Positions 8,391 to 18,065 of a DNA stretch of 38,487 bases are shown piece by piece. A program made the position numbers and the translations under genes. The stretch's first letter is position 1. Every line of letters starts with the position of its first letter. The notes beneath the pieces are model-generated. The model made no database searches. It had not been told where the DNA came from and saw only the letters and a list, made by a program, of their open reading frames with translations. Origin of the DNA: an uncultured Clostridia bacterium. Lineage in GTDB: Bacteria > Bacillota > Clostridia > TANB77 > CAG-508. The stretch is from positions 1-38,487 of the forward strand of contig CATJWN010000046.1 of the NCBI GenBank assembly GCA_949745595.1, written 5' to 3'.

Positions 8391-10832
8391 ATGAAACCTG
8401 AACTACTTTCACCAGTTGGTGATTTCGAATGTTTAAAAGCTGCCGTTCAAAATGGTGCAGATAGTGTATATCTTGGTACTTCAAGTTTTAATGCCAGAGC
8501 AAGAGCTACGAACTTTGATGAAAATACTTTAAAAGAAGCTGTAAAATATGCAAAACTACATAATGTTAAAGTTAATCTTACTTTAAACACTTTAATTAAA
8601 AATGAAGAATTTGAAGAAGCTGTAAAACTTGCAGTTTACGCACACAATATTGGAGTAGATGCACTTATTGTACAAGACCTAGGACTTAGTAATTATCTGC
8701 TTAAAAATCACCCTGAAATTCCACTTCATGCAAGTACACAAATGACTGTACATAATTTATCTGGTGTTCAAAATTTAGAAAAACAAGGTTTTTCTCGTGT
8801 AGTCCTTTCTCGTGAACTTAGTATATCAGAAATAAAATATATAAAAGAAAATACAAATTGTGAATTAGAAGTTTTCATTCATGGCGCACTTTGTATCTCA
8901 TATTCAGGTGGTTGTCTATTTTCTAGTATGGTCGGAGACAGATCAGGAAATCGTGGACTTTGTGCACAACCTTGTAGATTACCTTATGAACTTGTTGACA
9001 GCAGAGGTGATAAAGTTTCGTCTGGATATCTGCTTTCACCTCGCGATTTATGCTCTTTAGACTATCTTCCAACATTGGTAAGACTTAGTATTACATGTTT
9101 CAAAATTGAAGGACGTATGAAAACTCCTATCTATGTTGCAACAGTTACTAGAATTTATAGAAAATATATTGACTTTATTTTACAACATTTAGACTTAAAC
9201 GATGAGGAAATCGTAAAACTAATACATAAAGAACTTGATAAAACGAATGAATCTACCGGTCTATCTGATAAAGAAGAACTACTTCAAAGCTTTAATAGGG
9301 GTGGTTTTTCAGATGGACATTTTCCAGATAAGGAAAACAGAAAACTTATATTTAAAGAAAAATCAAATAATGAAGGAATCTTTTTAGGAAGAGTTTTTAA
9401 GTTCAATAATAATAAAGGTCATATCTCTTTTGAGCTTGAAAATTCACTTTCTATTGGTGATAAAATTAAAATTGGAAACGACTTATACACAGTTTCCGAA
9501 CTTATGATTGATAACAAAAATTTTAAGACTCTAAATAAAGGCAAACGTATTACAATTGGTAGAATGAAAGGCGATATAAAAAATAATGCACCTATTTATA
9601 GAATAGAAAGTAAAGCTTTAAATGATAGTCTCTCTCCTACTTTTAGTTCTGAAAAGGAATTTAAAAAACTTCCACTAGCTGCAGAAATTAGAATTGTAGA
9701 AGGAAAACCAATAAAACTTAATGTAAAAGGCTTACAAGGTTTTTATGAAGGTTTAGAAGTTAGCATTTCTTCTGAGTTTATTCCCGAAAAAGCAATTAAT
9801 GCACCACTTACTAAAGAAAAAATCACCTCAATGCTTTCTAAAACAGGCTCTACTGAATTTGAGTTTGTAAATATAAATATAGAATTAGATGAAGGTTTAT
9901 TTATACCTAAAATAAGTACTTTAAATGATATGAGAAGAACTGCTCTTTCAAAATTAGAAAAAATGGTTATAGATAAATATAGTCATAACTTAAGTCCAAT
10001 TTTACCTACATTTAATATAGTCACAAAAGCTAAAACTAAGCCTAAACTTTCTATGCTTTTAAACATAATTAATTTAGATTATAATTACTTAAATTTAGAA
10101 AATATAGACAGTTTTTACATACCATTAAGATATTTTACTAATAAAAAATATAATGAGCTTTTAAAAGCAATCTCACAAAAATTTAACACATATATTTATA
10201 TGCCACCAGTAATAAAAGATAGTATATCAAAAAATAGTTTAGAAGAGGATATTAAGAATATTATTTTAAACTTTTCTATCAAAGGTGCTGTAATTTCAGA
10301 TATTTCACAGATAGATATTTTTAAAAGTTATTCTTTAGATTTTATTGCAAATTATAACTTAAATATTTTTAATAATTATTCTGTAAAAGAATTAAAAGAA
10401 AAAGGCTTTATGAGATTTATTCCTTCTTTAGAACTTAATAAAAAAGAACTTTGTGAAATTTTAGATACATCAGTAATTAACTCAGAATTAATTGTATATG
10501 GAAAAACGCCACTTATGACTAATAATTACTGTTACTTAGGCGAAAGCAATAAATGTTATAAAGAATGTGATAGAAAATGTATGCAAAATGAAAAATATGA
10601 ATTAAAAGATAGACTGGGATTTAAGTTTAGAATTTTACCAGACAATACTTCTACACTTACTACAATTTTTAATAGTAAAACAACTTCTATTACTTTTCAA
10701 GACTTAAATATCAATTATGCAAGAATTGATATACTTGACGAAAGTTATGAAGAAATAAAAAATGTAATTTCTACTATTAAAGAAGGTAGAAGGTTTGATG
10801 GAAAAGATTTTACAAATGGAAAAGTAAAATAA
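8391..10832 (+). CDS. U32 family protein, RlhA-like (with C-terminal DUF3656-type region)
   Basis: The 813-residue protein begins with the U32 TIM-barrel signature ELLSPVGDFECLKAAVQNGADSVYLG. It contains the cysteine cluster region FIHGALCISYSGGC...GNRGLCAQPCR (about residues 162-196) and a C-terminal Cys-rich piece (CYKECDRKCMQ, about 722). Members with this long architecture include RlhA, which hydroxylates a 23S rRNA cytidine using prephenate and an Fe-S cluster; shorter paralogues act on tRNA. An RNA-hydroxylation role is therefore more likely than proteolysis, despite the family name. The ATG start has an AAAGGA site. The gene has its own promoter and ends at a bidirectional terminator. 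Which RNA it modifies cannot be told from the sequence. Confidence 0.88.
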   Translation: MKPELLSPVGDFECLKAAVQNGADSVYLGTSSFNARARATNFDENTLKEAVKYAKLHNVKVNLTLNTLIKNEEFEEAVKLAVYAHNIGVDALIVQDLGLSNYLLKNHPEIPLHASTQMTVHNLSGVQNLEKQGFSRVVLSRELSISEIKYIKENTNCELEVFIHGALCISYSGGCLFSSMVGDRSGNRGLCAQPCRLPYELVDSRGDKVSSGYLLSPRDLCSLDYLPTLVRLSITCFKIEGRMKTPIYVATVTRIYRKYIDFILQHLDLNDEEIVKLIHKELDKTNESTGLSDKEELLQSFNRGGFSDGHFPDKENRKLIFKEKSNNEGIFLGRVFKFNNNKGHISFELENSLSIGDKIKIGNDLYTVSELMIDNKNFKTLNKGKRITIGRMKGDIKNNAPIYRIESKALNDSLSPTFSSEKEFKKLPLAAEIRIVEGKPIKLNVKGLQGFYEGLEVSISSEFIPEKAINAPLTKEKITSMLSKTGSTEFEFVNINIELDEGLFIPKISTLNDMRRTALSKLEKMVIDKYSHNLSPILPTFNIVTKAKTKPKLSMLLNIINLDYNYLNLENIDSFYIPLRYFTNKKYNELLKAISQKFNTYIYMPPVIKDSISKNSLEEDIKNIILNFSIKGAVISDISQIDIFKSYSLDFIANYNLNIFNNYSVKELKEKGFMRFIPSLELNKKELCEILDTSVINSELIVYGKTPLMTNNYCYLGESNKCYKECDRKCMQNEKYELKDRLGFKFRILPDNTSTLTTIFNSKTTSITFQDLNINYARIDILDESYEEIKNVISTIKEGRRFDGKDFTNGKVK

Positions 10833-10833
10833 T

Positions 10834-10859
10834 AAAAGGCACTTTAAAGTGCCTTTTTT
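10834..10859. terminator. Bidirectional terminator between the U32 and CaCA genes
   Basis: The perfect palindrome GGCACTTTAAAGTGCC (10838-10853) is flanked by AAAA on the left and TTTTTT on the right. The stop codon of the leftward exchanger gene overlaps its edge. Confidence 0.9.
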
Positions 10860-11835
10860 ACATTATATTCGTCCAAACCAACATAAACATATATACTATA
10901 TATGCTGTAACATATACAGCTCCTTGAACTCTTCCTAAATGATTTTTTACACCTATATATGGGCATATCAAAAGTAATATTGATGCCACAAGTAAAACAA
11001 GCATATCAGAGTTGTAAGAAATATCATATACTATTGGTGAAATGGCTGCAGATGCTCCAATTACTAATAATATATTAAATAATTGTGAGCCTATTACATT
11101 TCCTATTGCCATATCAGTATCACCCTTATATGTAGCTGTAACTGAAGTTACAAGCTCTGGAAGGCTTGTGCTTACTGCAACTATTGTTAGACTTATTAAA
11201 GTTTCGCTAATTCCAAGCATTCCAGCAATATTTACTGCATTATCAACTACTAAGTCTCCACCTATTTTTAACCCCACTATACCGATAACTATTGCAGCTA
11301 ATGATTGTATTGTTGGAACGATTTTTACGTCTCTTTGCTCTTTTGTTCCCTCTTCTTTATCAAACTGGTCACCTTTTTTAGCCATTATCAAATTATATAC
11401 AATAAACAAAGCGCAAAAAGCTAACAATATAAAACCTTCTACACGAGAAACCTTACTAATACTTTCTCTACCAGTATTGCACATCAAGAAGAACATAACT
11501 GTCGCAATTACTGTCATTGGTGCTTCAAAAATTTTAGTTTCTTTTTTCATTTCTAGTGGGCGTATTACTGCACACATTCCAAGTATTAGCATTAAATTAG
11601 ATATATTACTACCAACTACATTTCCAATAGCAATGTCAGAATGACCTTCCAAAGCTGATGTTAAGCTAACCACTAGTTCTGGTAAAGATGTTCCTATAGA
11701 AACAATAGTAAGTCCTATTACAATTTCTGGAATATGAAATTTGTGTGCTATATTACTTGCTCCTTCAACTAGGAAATCTGCTCCTTTTACAAGTAATAAA
11801 AAGCCTAGTAATATAAGTATTATGCTAAGTATCAT
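10858..11835 (-). CDS. Calcium/sodium antiporter (YrbG-like CaCA family)
   Basis: This 325-residue integral membrane exchanger is made of two inverted homologous halves of about five helices each. The ion-binding alpha repeats are visible as GTSLPELVVSLTSALEG...AIGNVVGSNISN in the first half and STSLPELVTSVTATYKG...AIGNVIGSQLFN in the second. It is predicted to extrude Ca2+ in exchange for Na+. The ATG start has GAGGTGAT upstream. The gene has its own promoter inside the 3' end of polA, and the terminator hairpin of polA lies between that promoter and the start codon. It ends at the terminator shared with the U32 gene. Confidence 0.92.
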   Translation of the reverse strand: MILSIILILLGFLLLVKGADFLVEGASNIAHKFHIPEIVIGLTIVSIGTSLPELVVSLTSALEGHSDIAIGNVVGSNISNLMLILGMCAVIRPLEMKKETKIFEAPMTVIATVMFFLMCNTGRESISKVSRVEGFILLAFCALFIVYNLIMAKKGDQFDKEEGTKEQRDVKIVPTIQSLAAIVIGIVGLKIGGDLVVDNAVNIAGMLGISETLISLTIVAVSTSLPELVTSVTATYKGDTDMAIGNVIGSQLFNILLVIGASAAISPIVYDISYNSDMLVLLVASILLLICPYIGVKNHLGRVQGAVYVTAYIVYMFMLVWTNIM

Positions 11836-11847
11836 AATATCACCTCA

Positions 11848-11881
11848 AAAATTAAGTATCTGTTTTGAATAACAGATACTT
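11848..11881 (-). terminator. polA terminator overlapping the exchanger promoter start site
   Basis: An 11-bp perfect stem, AAGTATCTGTT (11854-11864) with AACAGATACTT (11871-11881), is followed on the minus strand by AATTTTTGAG. It begins 1 bp after the -10 box of the next gene's promoter, so the expected start site of that gene falls inside the left arm. Confidence 0.75.
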
Positions 11882-11910
11882 ATTATACCTTAACTTTTAA
11901 ATTTTTTCAA
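11882..11910 (-). promoter_or_regulatory. Promoter of the CaCA exchanger
   Basis: On the minus strand TTGAAA (11905-11910) is spaced 17 bp from a perfect TATAAT (11882-11887). It lies just after the polA stop codon. Confidence 0.8.
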
Positions 11911-11923
11911 TGCTTTTTTATTC

Positions 11924-14604
11924 TTATTTTGTTTGATACCAACTAATTCCTTCTTCTATATCTACTAAAAGTGGAACTGAAAGTTTTGCAGCACTTTCCA
12001 TTGATGCTTTAAGCAATTCCTTCACTTCTTCTTTCTCGTCTAAATAAGTTTCAATCAAAAGTTCATCATGAATTTGTAAAACAACCTTTGACCTTAAATT
12101 TCTTTTCTTTAACTCATTAAAAACTTTAACCATAGAAATCTTCATAATATCTGCTGCTGTTCCCTGTATTGGAGTATTCATTGCAGCCCTATCTCCGAAC
12201 TTTCTAACCATATAGTTATTAGATTTTAGCTCTGGAATATATCTTCTTCTATGATAAATAGTCTCCACATAGCCTTTCTCTTTTGCCTCTTCTACTACAT
12301 CTTCCATAAACTTCTTTATTCCACTGTACTTTGCTAAATATTGATCTATATATTTTTTAGCTTCATTCCTCTTAATATCAATTTGCTCTGCTAAACCAAA
12401 TTCACTAATTCCATATACTATTCCAAAATTAACAGCCTTTGCTCTACTTCTTAATTGTTTAGAAACTTTATCCAGTGGCACATCAAAAACTTGTGAAGCA
12501 CAAATTGCATGGATATCTGCATCTTGATTAAAAGCATCAACCATAATTTTATCTTTAGACATATCAGCCAAAACTCTAAGTTCTATTTGAGAATAATCTG
12601 CATCAATAAATACTTTATCTGCTCCATCTACTTTAAAGAATTTTCTAATCTTCTTGCCCATCTCTGTTCTAGTTGGAATATTCTGTAAATTAGGTTCTGT
12701 ACTACTAATTCTGCCAGTTGCTGTAACGGTTTGGTGGAAATAAGTATGCACTCTTCCTGTCTTCTCATTAATGTATGGCACCATTCCTTCAACATAAGTA
12801 GAATTTAATTTCATAAGTTTTCTATATTCTAAAATTCTTTCAATAATTGGATGTTCGCCTTTAATCTTCTCTAAGGTTTCAACATCTGTACTATATCCAC
12901 TCTTAGTCTTTTTTACCACAGTTAAGCCTAATTTTTCAAATAAAAGTTCACCCAATTGCTTAGTAGAATTTATATTAAATTCTTCACCTGCTAATTTATA
13001 AATATCTATTTTATATTCTTCAATACTTTTCTTTAATTTTTCACCAAACTTTATAATTTCTTTTTGGTCAACATATATACCTTGATATTGCATATCTGCT
13101 AATACCTCAGCAGCTGGCATTTCTATTTCTTTAAATAACCTCAAAGAGTCTATTTTTTCCAATTCTTTTGTAAGTACTGGCTCTAATTTGTAAATAATAT
13201 AAGCATTAATTCCTACATCTAAATCATTTTTCTCTTCTTTAGGCTCATCAAATAGGCTAGTTTGTTCTTCCTTCTCCTCTTGATTTTTATACTCTGTAAT
13301 ATCTAAATCTAAGTATTGTCTTGCAAGTTCTGAAATGCTATAAGCATTTGAAACAGAATTCAACAAATATCCTGCTATACGTATATCATACATAAGGTTT
13401 TGTGAATTTATTCCATTTTCCTTTAAAATTATATAATCAATTTTTTGCTCATATCCGAACTTTTAAAATATTAGCATTTTCAAAAATATCTTTTATATAA
13501 TCTTTATTTGCTTCAAAATCTAAAACATATACCTCATTATCTTTTGCCAAATATACATTTTTAATTTCTTTTTTTATAATCAAGTCTTTATTACTATCTA
13601 CTTTTTCAAAAAAATAATAAATTGTAGTATCTTTCCCAAAAATTGCTTTTGCTTCTTTGCTAGAAACATTTTTTATTTCAAATAAATCCGCCAAACTTTG
13701 AGTAGAAGTTTCTTCTCCCTCTAATCCAAAACGCTCAATAAATTTATTAAATCTTAAAGTTTTGAATAGTTCTAAAACTTTTTTCTTATCCCACTCTACT
13801 ATTTCAAGTTTAGATAAATCTTTTTCAATTGGGCTATCTATATCAATAGTACCAAGTGTTCTTGAAAGATAAGCAAGCTCCTTATTATTAGTTAGGTTTT
13901 CAAGAAGCTTTCCTTTTACAGCTGCCTCTCCAGCTTCAATTTTTGCATATAAATTATCAATATTACCATATTCTTTAATTAAATTTAAAGCTGTTTTTTC
14001 TCCAACTCCGTGGAACTCCTGGAATATTATCCGAACTATCTCCCATAAGACCTTTTACTTCAATCAAAGCTTTGGGATCTACGCCATAAGTTTCAATTAT
14101 TTTCTCTCTATCAAAATTTTCTGTTTCAGTTTTTCCTTGTTTTGTTCTAGGAATTCTAATGACTGTTTTTTCAGTAGCAAGTTGGAAAGAATCTCTATCA
14201 CCAGTAAGCAAGACTACTTCTAATCCGTTATCTTCACCGAACCTTGAAAGTGTACCTAAAATATCATCCGCTTCATAGCCTTCCTTTGTAAGAACAGCTA
14301 TGTTCATTGCAGCTAAAACTTCTTTTATAATAGGCATTTGACTTGCAAGCTCATCTGGCATTCCATGTCTTGTACCCTTATATTCTTTATACATTTCATG
14401 TCTTTTAGTAGGTGCTTTTAAATCAAAGGCTACAGCCATATATTTAGGCTGCAAGTCTTCTACTAATTTAAACATAATTGTTAAAAATCCATACACAGCA
14501 TTTGTATATGTTCCATCTGCGGTTTGTAACATATTACTTCCCATAATACCATAAAATGCTCTATTTAAAATACTATTTCCATCTATAACTACTAACTTCT
14601 CCAA
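11924..14604 (-). CDS. polA: DNA polymerase I, split by two in-frame CGG/+1 shifts
   Basis: Pol I fills gaps and removes RNA primers. Three consecutive reading frames encode the 5' nuclease (MEKLVVIDGNSILNRAFYG...), the central domain, and the polymerase domain (DADYSQIELRVLAD, RSRAKAVNFGIVYG, QIHDELLIE). Skipping the C of CGG at 14008-14010 and at 13455-13457 joins them into one 892-residue protein, the usual Pol I length. The first junction restores VPGVGEKTA, the helix-hairpin-helix of the nuclease, and the second restores KVGYEQK. The central domain lacks proofreading-exonuclease acidic motifs, as in many Firmicutes. The start is TTG, with AAGGAGG 7 nt upstream. Without shifting, the product would be a 209-residue nuclease fragment. 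Loss of polA is unlikely because everything past each junction is well preserved. Confidence 0.93.
13455..13457 (-). other. CGG +1 shift site, polA site 2
   Basis: The upstream frame reads AAA GTT CGG ATA TGA and stops one codon after CGG. Skipping the C gives AAA GTT GGA TAT GAG CAA (K V G Y E Q) and continues through the polymerase domain to the normal end. Confidence 0.85.
14008..14010 (-). other. CGG +1 shift site, polA site 1
   Basis: The upstream frame reads GTT CCA CGG AGT TGG and stops 11 codons later. Skipping the C gives GTT CCA GGA GTT GGA GAA (V P G V G E), the conserved helix-hairpin-helix sequence. An AGGAG happens to lie 6 nt upstream, but the other sites lack one. Confidence 0.88.
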
Positions 14605-14635
14605 ATTTTTCCTCCTTAGAACTATTTACAATTGC

Positions 14636-14664
14636 ATTCTATCATATATTAGATATTTTTTCCA
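14636..14664 (-). promoter_or_regulatory. polA promoter
   Basis: On the minus strand TGGAAA (14659-14664) is spaced 17 bp from TAGAAT (14636-14641), with an extended TGA. The -35 is weak. I see no terminator between the upstream oxidoreductase gene and polA, so readthrough is also possible. Confidence 0.5.
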
Positions 14665-14674
14665 TAACTTTTTA

Positions 14675-16051
14675 TTACAAATCTTTTATTGCTGGACCTT
14701 CAATAACTTTTCCTTGCTCTGTAAATCTCGAACCATGACAAGCACAATCCCAAGTATCTTCAATTGGATTCCACGATAATGTGCACCCCAAGTGTGTACA
14801 AGTAGGGTTGGGAGCATCTTTTATTTTTCTCAAAACAATTCCATCTCCTGCTTCTTTTATCATATTGGCAAGTTCATCTCTGTTTTTAATTGGATTTAAT
14901 CTTGAACTTTTAAAAATATCTTCATATATATTTTTATATCCCATAATTTTATCACTAATTATATTTGCAGCTATATTAGAAGCTGTAAGTCCCCATTTAT
15001 TAAACCCAGTCGCAACATACATATTTTTCATAACATTTGAGAAGTTACCTATATAGGCAATCTTATCTAAGCTAATACAATCTTCAGCAACCCATTTACT
15101 TACTAGCATTGATTTTGGATATATTTTTAAAACTTCATTTTCTAAATACTGATATGGATTTCCGGCAAGCTCTGTTCCTGTTTTATAATCTCCACCAACG
15201 ACTTGTAATAAGTTTTTACCATTATAATTGATAGTCCTAAAAGAAAGTGTAGGTATTTCAGTATTAATATAATATCCACCTGTTTGCAAATCAGTTCCTG
15301 TATCAAATACCATAGCAAAAGACGTAGACTGATACATCTTCAAAAAATAATAACCCGGAAAATTTATTATTGGATATCTTGTTGCTATTACTACATACTT
15401 TGCAGTAACATTTCCATTATCTGTACTTACAACATACTCATTGTTTTTCTCTTCAATATCAATAACTCTAGAGTTTTCAAATATCCTTCCCTGACTTTCT
15501 ATTATGCTATTTGCTAAGCCACATATATATTTAACTGGATCAAATTGGGCTTGATTTTCAAATTCTATGGCTCCTACTATATCAATCGGTAAATCTATTT
15601 TTGTAACGAACTTAGCTGGTATTTCTAAATTCTGACAACATTCTACTTCTTGTTTTATTTTATCTATATCATTTATTGACCTAGTAAAAACATAAGCACT
15701 TTTTTCTTCAAAATCACAATCAATATTTTCTTTATTTATTATTTCTTTAATATTTTTGATCGCTTCTTCATTTGCATCAAAATACTTTTTAGCATAGTCC
15801 TTGCCATTGCTATCATACAAATATTTATATATTAAACCATGTTGACTTGTAACTTTCCCAGTGCTTCCACCTGTTGTATGCCAAGCTATTAAATCTTTCT
15901 CTAAAACCGTTACAGTTTTGCCTTGCTTTGCTAAAGCATGTGCTGTAGATATTCCTGTAATTCCGCCTCCAACAACACATACATCTACTTTAATATTATC
16001 ATTTAAAGTCTCATATTTAGGCTTTTCTTCTTTATTCCAAAAACTTTTCAT
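14675..16051 (-). CDS. FAD-dependent oxidoreductase with C-terminal Rieske [2Fe-2S] domain
   Basis: The protein has about 458 residues. The N-terminal half is a DadA/glycine-oxidase-type FAD fold with the dinucleotide motif VCVVGGGITGISTAHALAKQG. The C-terminal end carries a Rieske cluster site, CTHLGC (Cys and His ligands) and CACHGSRF (second Cys and His ligands). Both cluster motifs are intact. Proteins of this architecture are common in Firmicutes, but the substrate is unknown. The ATG at 16049-16051 is preferred, with GAGG 5 nt upstream; an in-frame GTG two codons earlier overlaps that site. It follows the queH terminator and precedes polA. Confidence 0.85.
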   Translation of the reverse strand: MKSFWNKEEKPKYETLNDNIKVDVCVVGGGITGISTAHALAKQGKTVTVLEKDLIAWHTTGGSTGKVTSQHGLIYKYLYDSNGKDYAKKYFDANEEAIKNIKEIINKENIDCDFEEKSAYVFTRSINDIDKIKQEVECCQNLEIPAKFVTKIDLPIDIVGAIEFENQAQFDPVKYICGLANSIIESQGRIFENSRVIDIEEKNNEYVVSTDNGNVTAKYVVIATRYPIINFPGYYFLKMYQSTSFAMVFDTGTDLQTGGYYINTEIPTLSFRTINYNGKNLLQVVGGDYKTGTELAGNPYQYLENEVLKIYPKSMLVSKWVAEDCISLDKIAYIGNFSNVMKNMYVATGFNKWGLTASNIAANIISDKIMGYKNIYEDIFKSSRLNPIKNRDELANMIKEAGDGIVLRKIKDAPNPTCTHLGCTLSWNPIEDTWDCACHGSRFTEQGKVIEGPAIKDL

Positions 16052-16106
16052 ATTCACCTCATAATTCTATCTTTCTATTATTATGATGTTATAAAAAGTC
16101 CTTTTT

Positions 16107-16147
16107 ATGCAAAAAACTGGAAATTGTAAAATACAAATTCCAGTTTT
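16107..16147 (-). terminator. Terminator of queH and the long gene run
   Basis: AACTGGAAATTGT (16115-16127) pairs with ACAAATTCCAGTT (16133-16145) with one mismatch. On the minus strand it is followed by TTTTTTGC. It begins about 11 bp after the queH stop codon in the shifted frame (16158-16160), not near the stop of the unshifted frame. That supports the shifted frame as the real 3' end. Confidence 0.85.
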
Positions 16148-16157
16148 CAAACAATTT

Positions 16158-16713
16158 CTATTTCTCTTTATCCTTTGCTATTTGCTTAGCATAGCGATCT
16201 TTTTCAGACCAAATGCAGCCGACAGTATTTCTGCATATAAAGCCCAAGCTCACGAGCTTTATTTTGTCCTTCACGAAAACCTACTCTAAAATCTCTATAG
16301 ATAAATTCTATACCATATTTATTTGCCATCTCTTTAGCAACTTCTATTAAAGCCTCATGATTTTGATATGGACTTACTAAAAGTGTTGTAGTAAAAGCAT
16401 CATAACCATTTTCCTTAGCAAATTTTGCAGTTTGTTCTAAACGAATTCTATAACAATATTCCTTACACCTATTTTCTAAATTATCAATAGTATTTTTACA
16501 AAATTCTACTACACCATAATCTTCATTAATAATAAGTTTTATATTAATCATCTTGCTATACTCTATCAAAGTATCTCTTCTCATTTTATATTCTGTATAT
16601 GGATGAATATTAGGATTAAACCAATATAAATCTGGCTCTATCCCTTCTGCTCTCAAACTATCTATACAATAAACACTACAAGGAGCACAGCAAGTGTGCA
16701 TAAGTAATTTCAT
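16158..16713 (-). CDS. queH: Epoxyqueuosine reductase QueH, with an in-frame CGG/+1 shift near the C-terminus
   Basis: QueH carries out the last step of queuosine synthesis in tRNA. The N-terminal HTCCAPC motif, the YWFNPNIHPYTEYKMR region and a Cys-rich centre (ENRCKEYCY) identify the family. In the zero frame the protein reads KYC then CGG and ends as RLHLV, losing the conserved YCGC motif. Skipping the C at 16219-16221 gives KYCGCIWSEKDRY and a stop at 16158, for 184 residues. The ATG start has AGGAG upstream and lies 13 bp after the preceding glycosyltransferase gene. It is the last gene of the long leftward run. Confidence 0.92.
16219..16221 (-). other. CGG +1 shift site in queH
   Basis: The zero frame reads TAC TGT CGG CTG CAT and stops 4 codons later. 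Skipping the C gives TAC TGT GGC TGC ATT TGG (Y C G C I W), restoring the conserved C-terminal motif of QueH proteins. Confidence 0.9.
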
Positions 16714-16726
16714 TTATAATCTCCTT

Positions 16727-18065
16727 TTACAGTAGATATAGTATCTTGGCGAAAATCGCCACAGTTCCAATACTATAAAGTACTGATAATACTGTTATTA
16801 ATTTCTTAAGGTTTTTATCTTCTGTACTTTCATAATATTTTCCAGTAAAAATCATTCCAAGTACAAATAATACTACTATATATCTTGAATGCATTGTGCA
16901 ACTATATGGAAGTGATATATTGAAAAATATGAAACTTACAAACCACGCTATAAATGTGGTAACTAATATTTTATATAGTGTATTTTCTTTGAAAAACTTT
17001 ATCATCCCTGCTATAAAAATAATAGCAAAAGCAACTGTCATTATCCTCATCGCACTTAAAGTAAAATTTGACAAAAAGGCAGTACCTACTGAAAATAATA
17101 TTGAAGAATTTATAACATAAGCCCAAACGTTGCTTGCATTATAACTTAAAGATCTTGCAAAAAATTCATCATTTATTAGCCAACGATTTATAAAATCTTT
17201 TTGTTTAACTGCAAAAGTTGGCAAAGCCTCTGCAACTCCAAAAGGTGGCTGTCCAAATTTTATAGCATTTCTTAGTGGATACCAAAATACAAGTGGTATT
17301 GTAATAACCGTAAATACTACACCATATTTTAATATCTTTTTGACAAATTCTATATCTTCAATTTCTTCTGACATTTTCTTAAGATAAGTTACTAAAAGTG
17401 GTAATGCCATAACAACAATAGAAACTTTTGTAGAGGCACCAGCACCTATTATTAAAGCTAATATCACAGTTAACTTCATACTTGGAGCTTTATACCATTT
17501 TATCAAAACTAAAATACTTGCAAGTGTACATAACGTAACTAAAGCATCATTATTAATAAGCCTTGATAAATATATCATAAGTGGATTAAAAGCTGCAAGC
17601 GTCATTACTATAAGAGTCGCTTTATCTGTAAATTCTAATTCTTTCGTAATTTTATAAATAACTAATAATATTAGTATAGAATATACAAAAGCAGGAAATT
17701 CAGCTGCCTCAAGTTTAAACTCATTATCTGCACCAAATAAATCACAAAATCTCATAACTCCTGCTGAAATATAATGATGTAAAGGTGGGTGGTAACCTTG
17801 ATTCGTATTACTTTCAAGCATTCTGCCTGTTTGATAAATTCTAACTAAATACTCAAAATTACCATTTTCCTTAATATATTTTCTATCAATATCCATTATT
17901 TTATCATGATTAAAATCTGAATCTGTAGTATTTTCAATACCTAAATCATATTGCATATAATAGACTTTGGCACCTAACATATAACAGCCTCTAATTAATA
18001 TTCCGTATTAAAACTACTGTCCATATTAAAGTTTTTATTTTATTTTTTGGTTTCGTGATATTCAT
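16727..18065 (-). CDS. Membrane glycosyltransferase (PMT/ArnT-like), with an in-frame CGG/+1 shift in the first membrane helix
   Basis: With the shift the protein has 445 residues and about ten membrane helices. The first luminal loop holds the acidic [16 protein letters not shown] and [13 protein letters not shown] segments typical of polyprenyl-phosphate-sugar-dependent GT-C glycosyltransferases. The real start is the ATG at 18063-18065, which overlaps the 3' end of the upstream oxidoreductase gene by 26 nt. It encodes [20 protein letters not shown], then CGG at 18003-18005. Skipping the C continues as [16 protein letters not shown] into the long frame. Without the shift, translation would have to begin at an internal ATG (17980) and lose most of helix 1. 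Donor and acceptor are unknown. Confidence 0.82.
18003..18005 (-). other. CGG +1 shift site in the 16.7-18.1 kb glycosyltransferase gene
   Basis: The zero frame reads TTA ATA CGG AAT ATT AAT TAG. Skipping the C gives ATA GGA ATA TTA ATT AGA (I G I L I R), which completes the first membrane helix and enters the main reading frame. Confidence 0.8.

Noticed and set aside
13975-14040. prfB-like programmed frameshift with an internal Shine-Dalgarno element
   Set aside because: An AGGAG lies just upstream of polA site 1, but no similar element precedes the other sites, and no CTTTGA-like slippery sequence is present.
11924-14604. polA, recG, ligA, queH and the two glycosyltransferase-like genes as pseudogenes
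   Set aside because: Each has exactly the same kind of break, long well-conserved sequence on both sides and a normal total length after a one-base correction. Random decay would give varied lesions and missense changes, and loss of polA, ligA and recG together is implausible.
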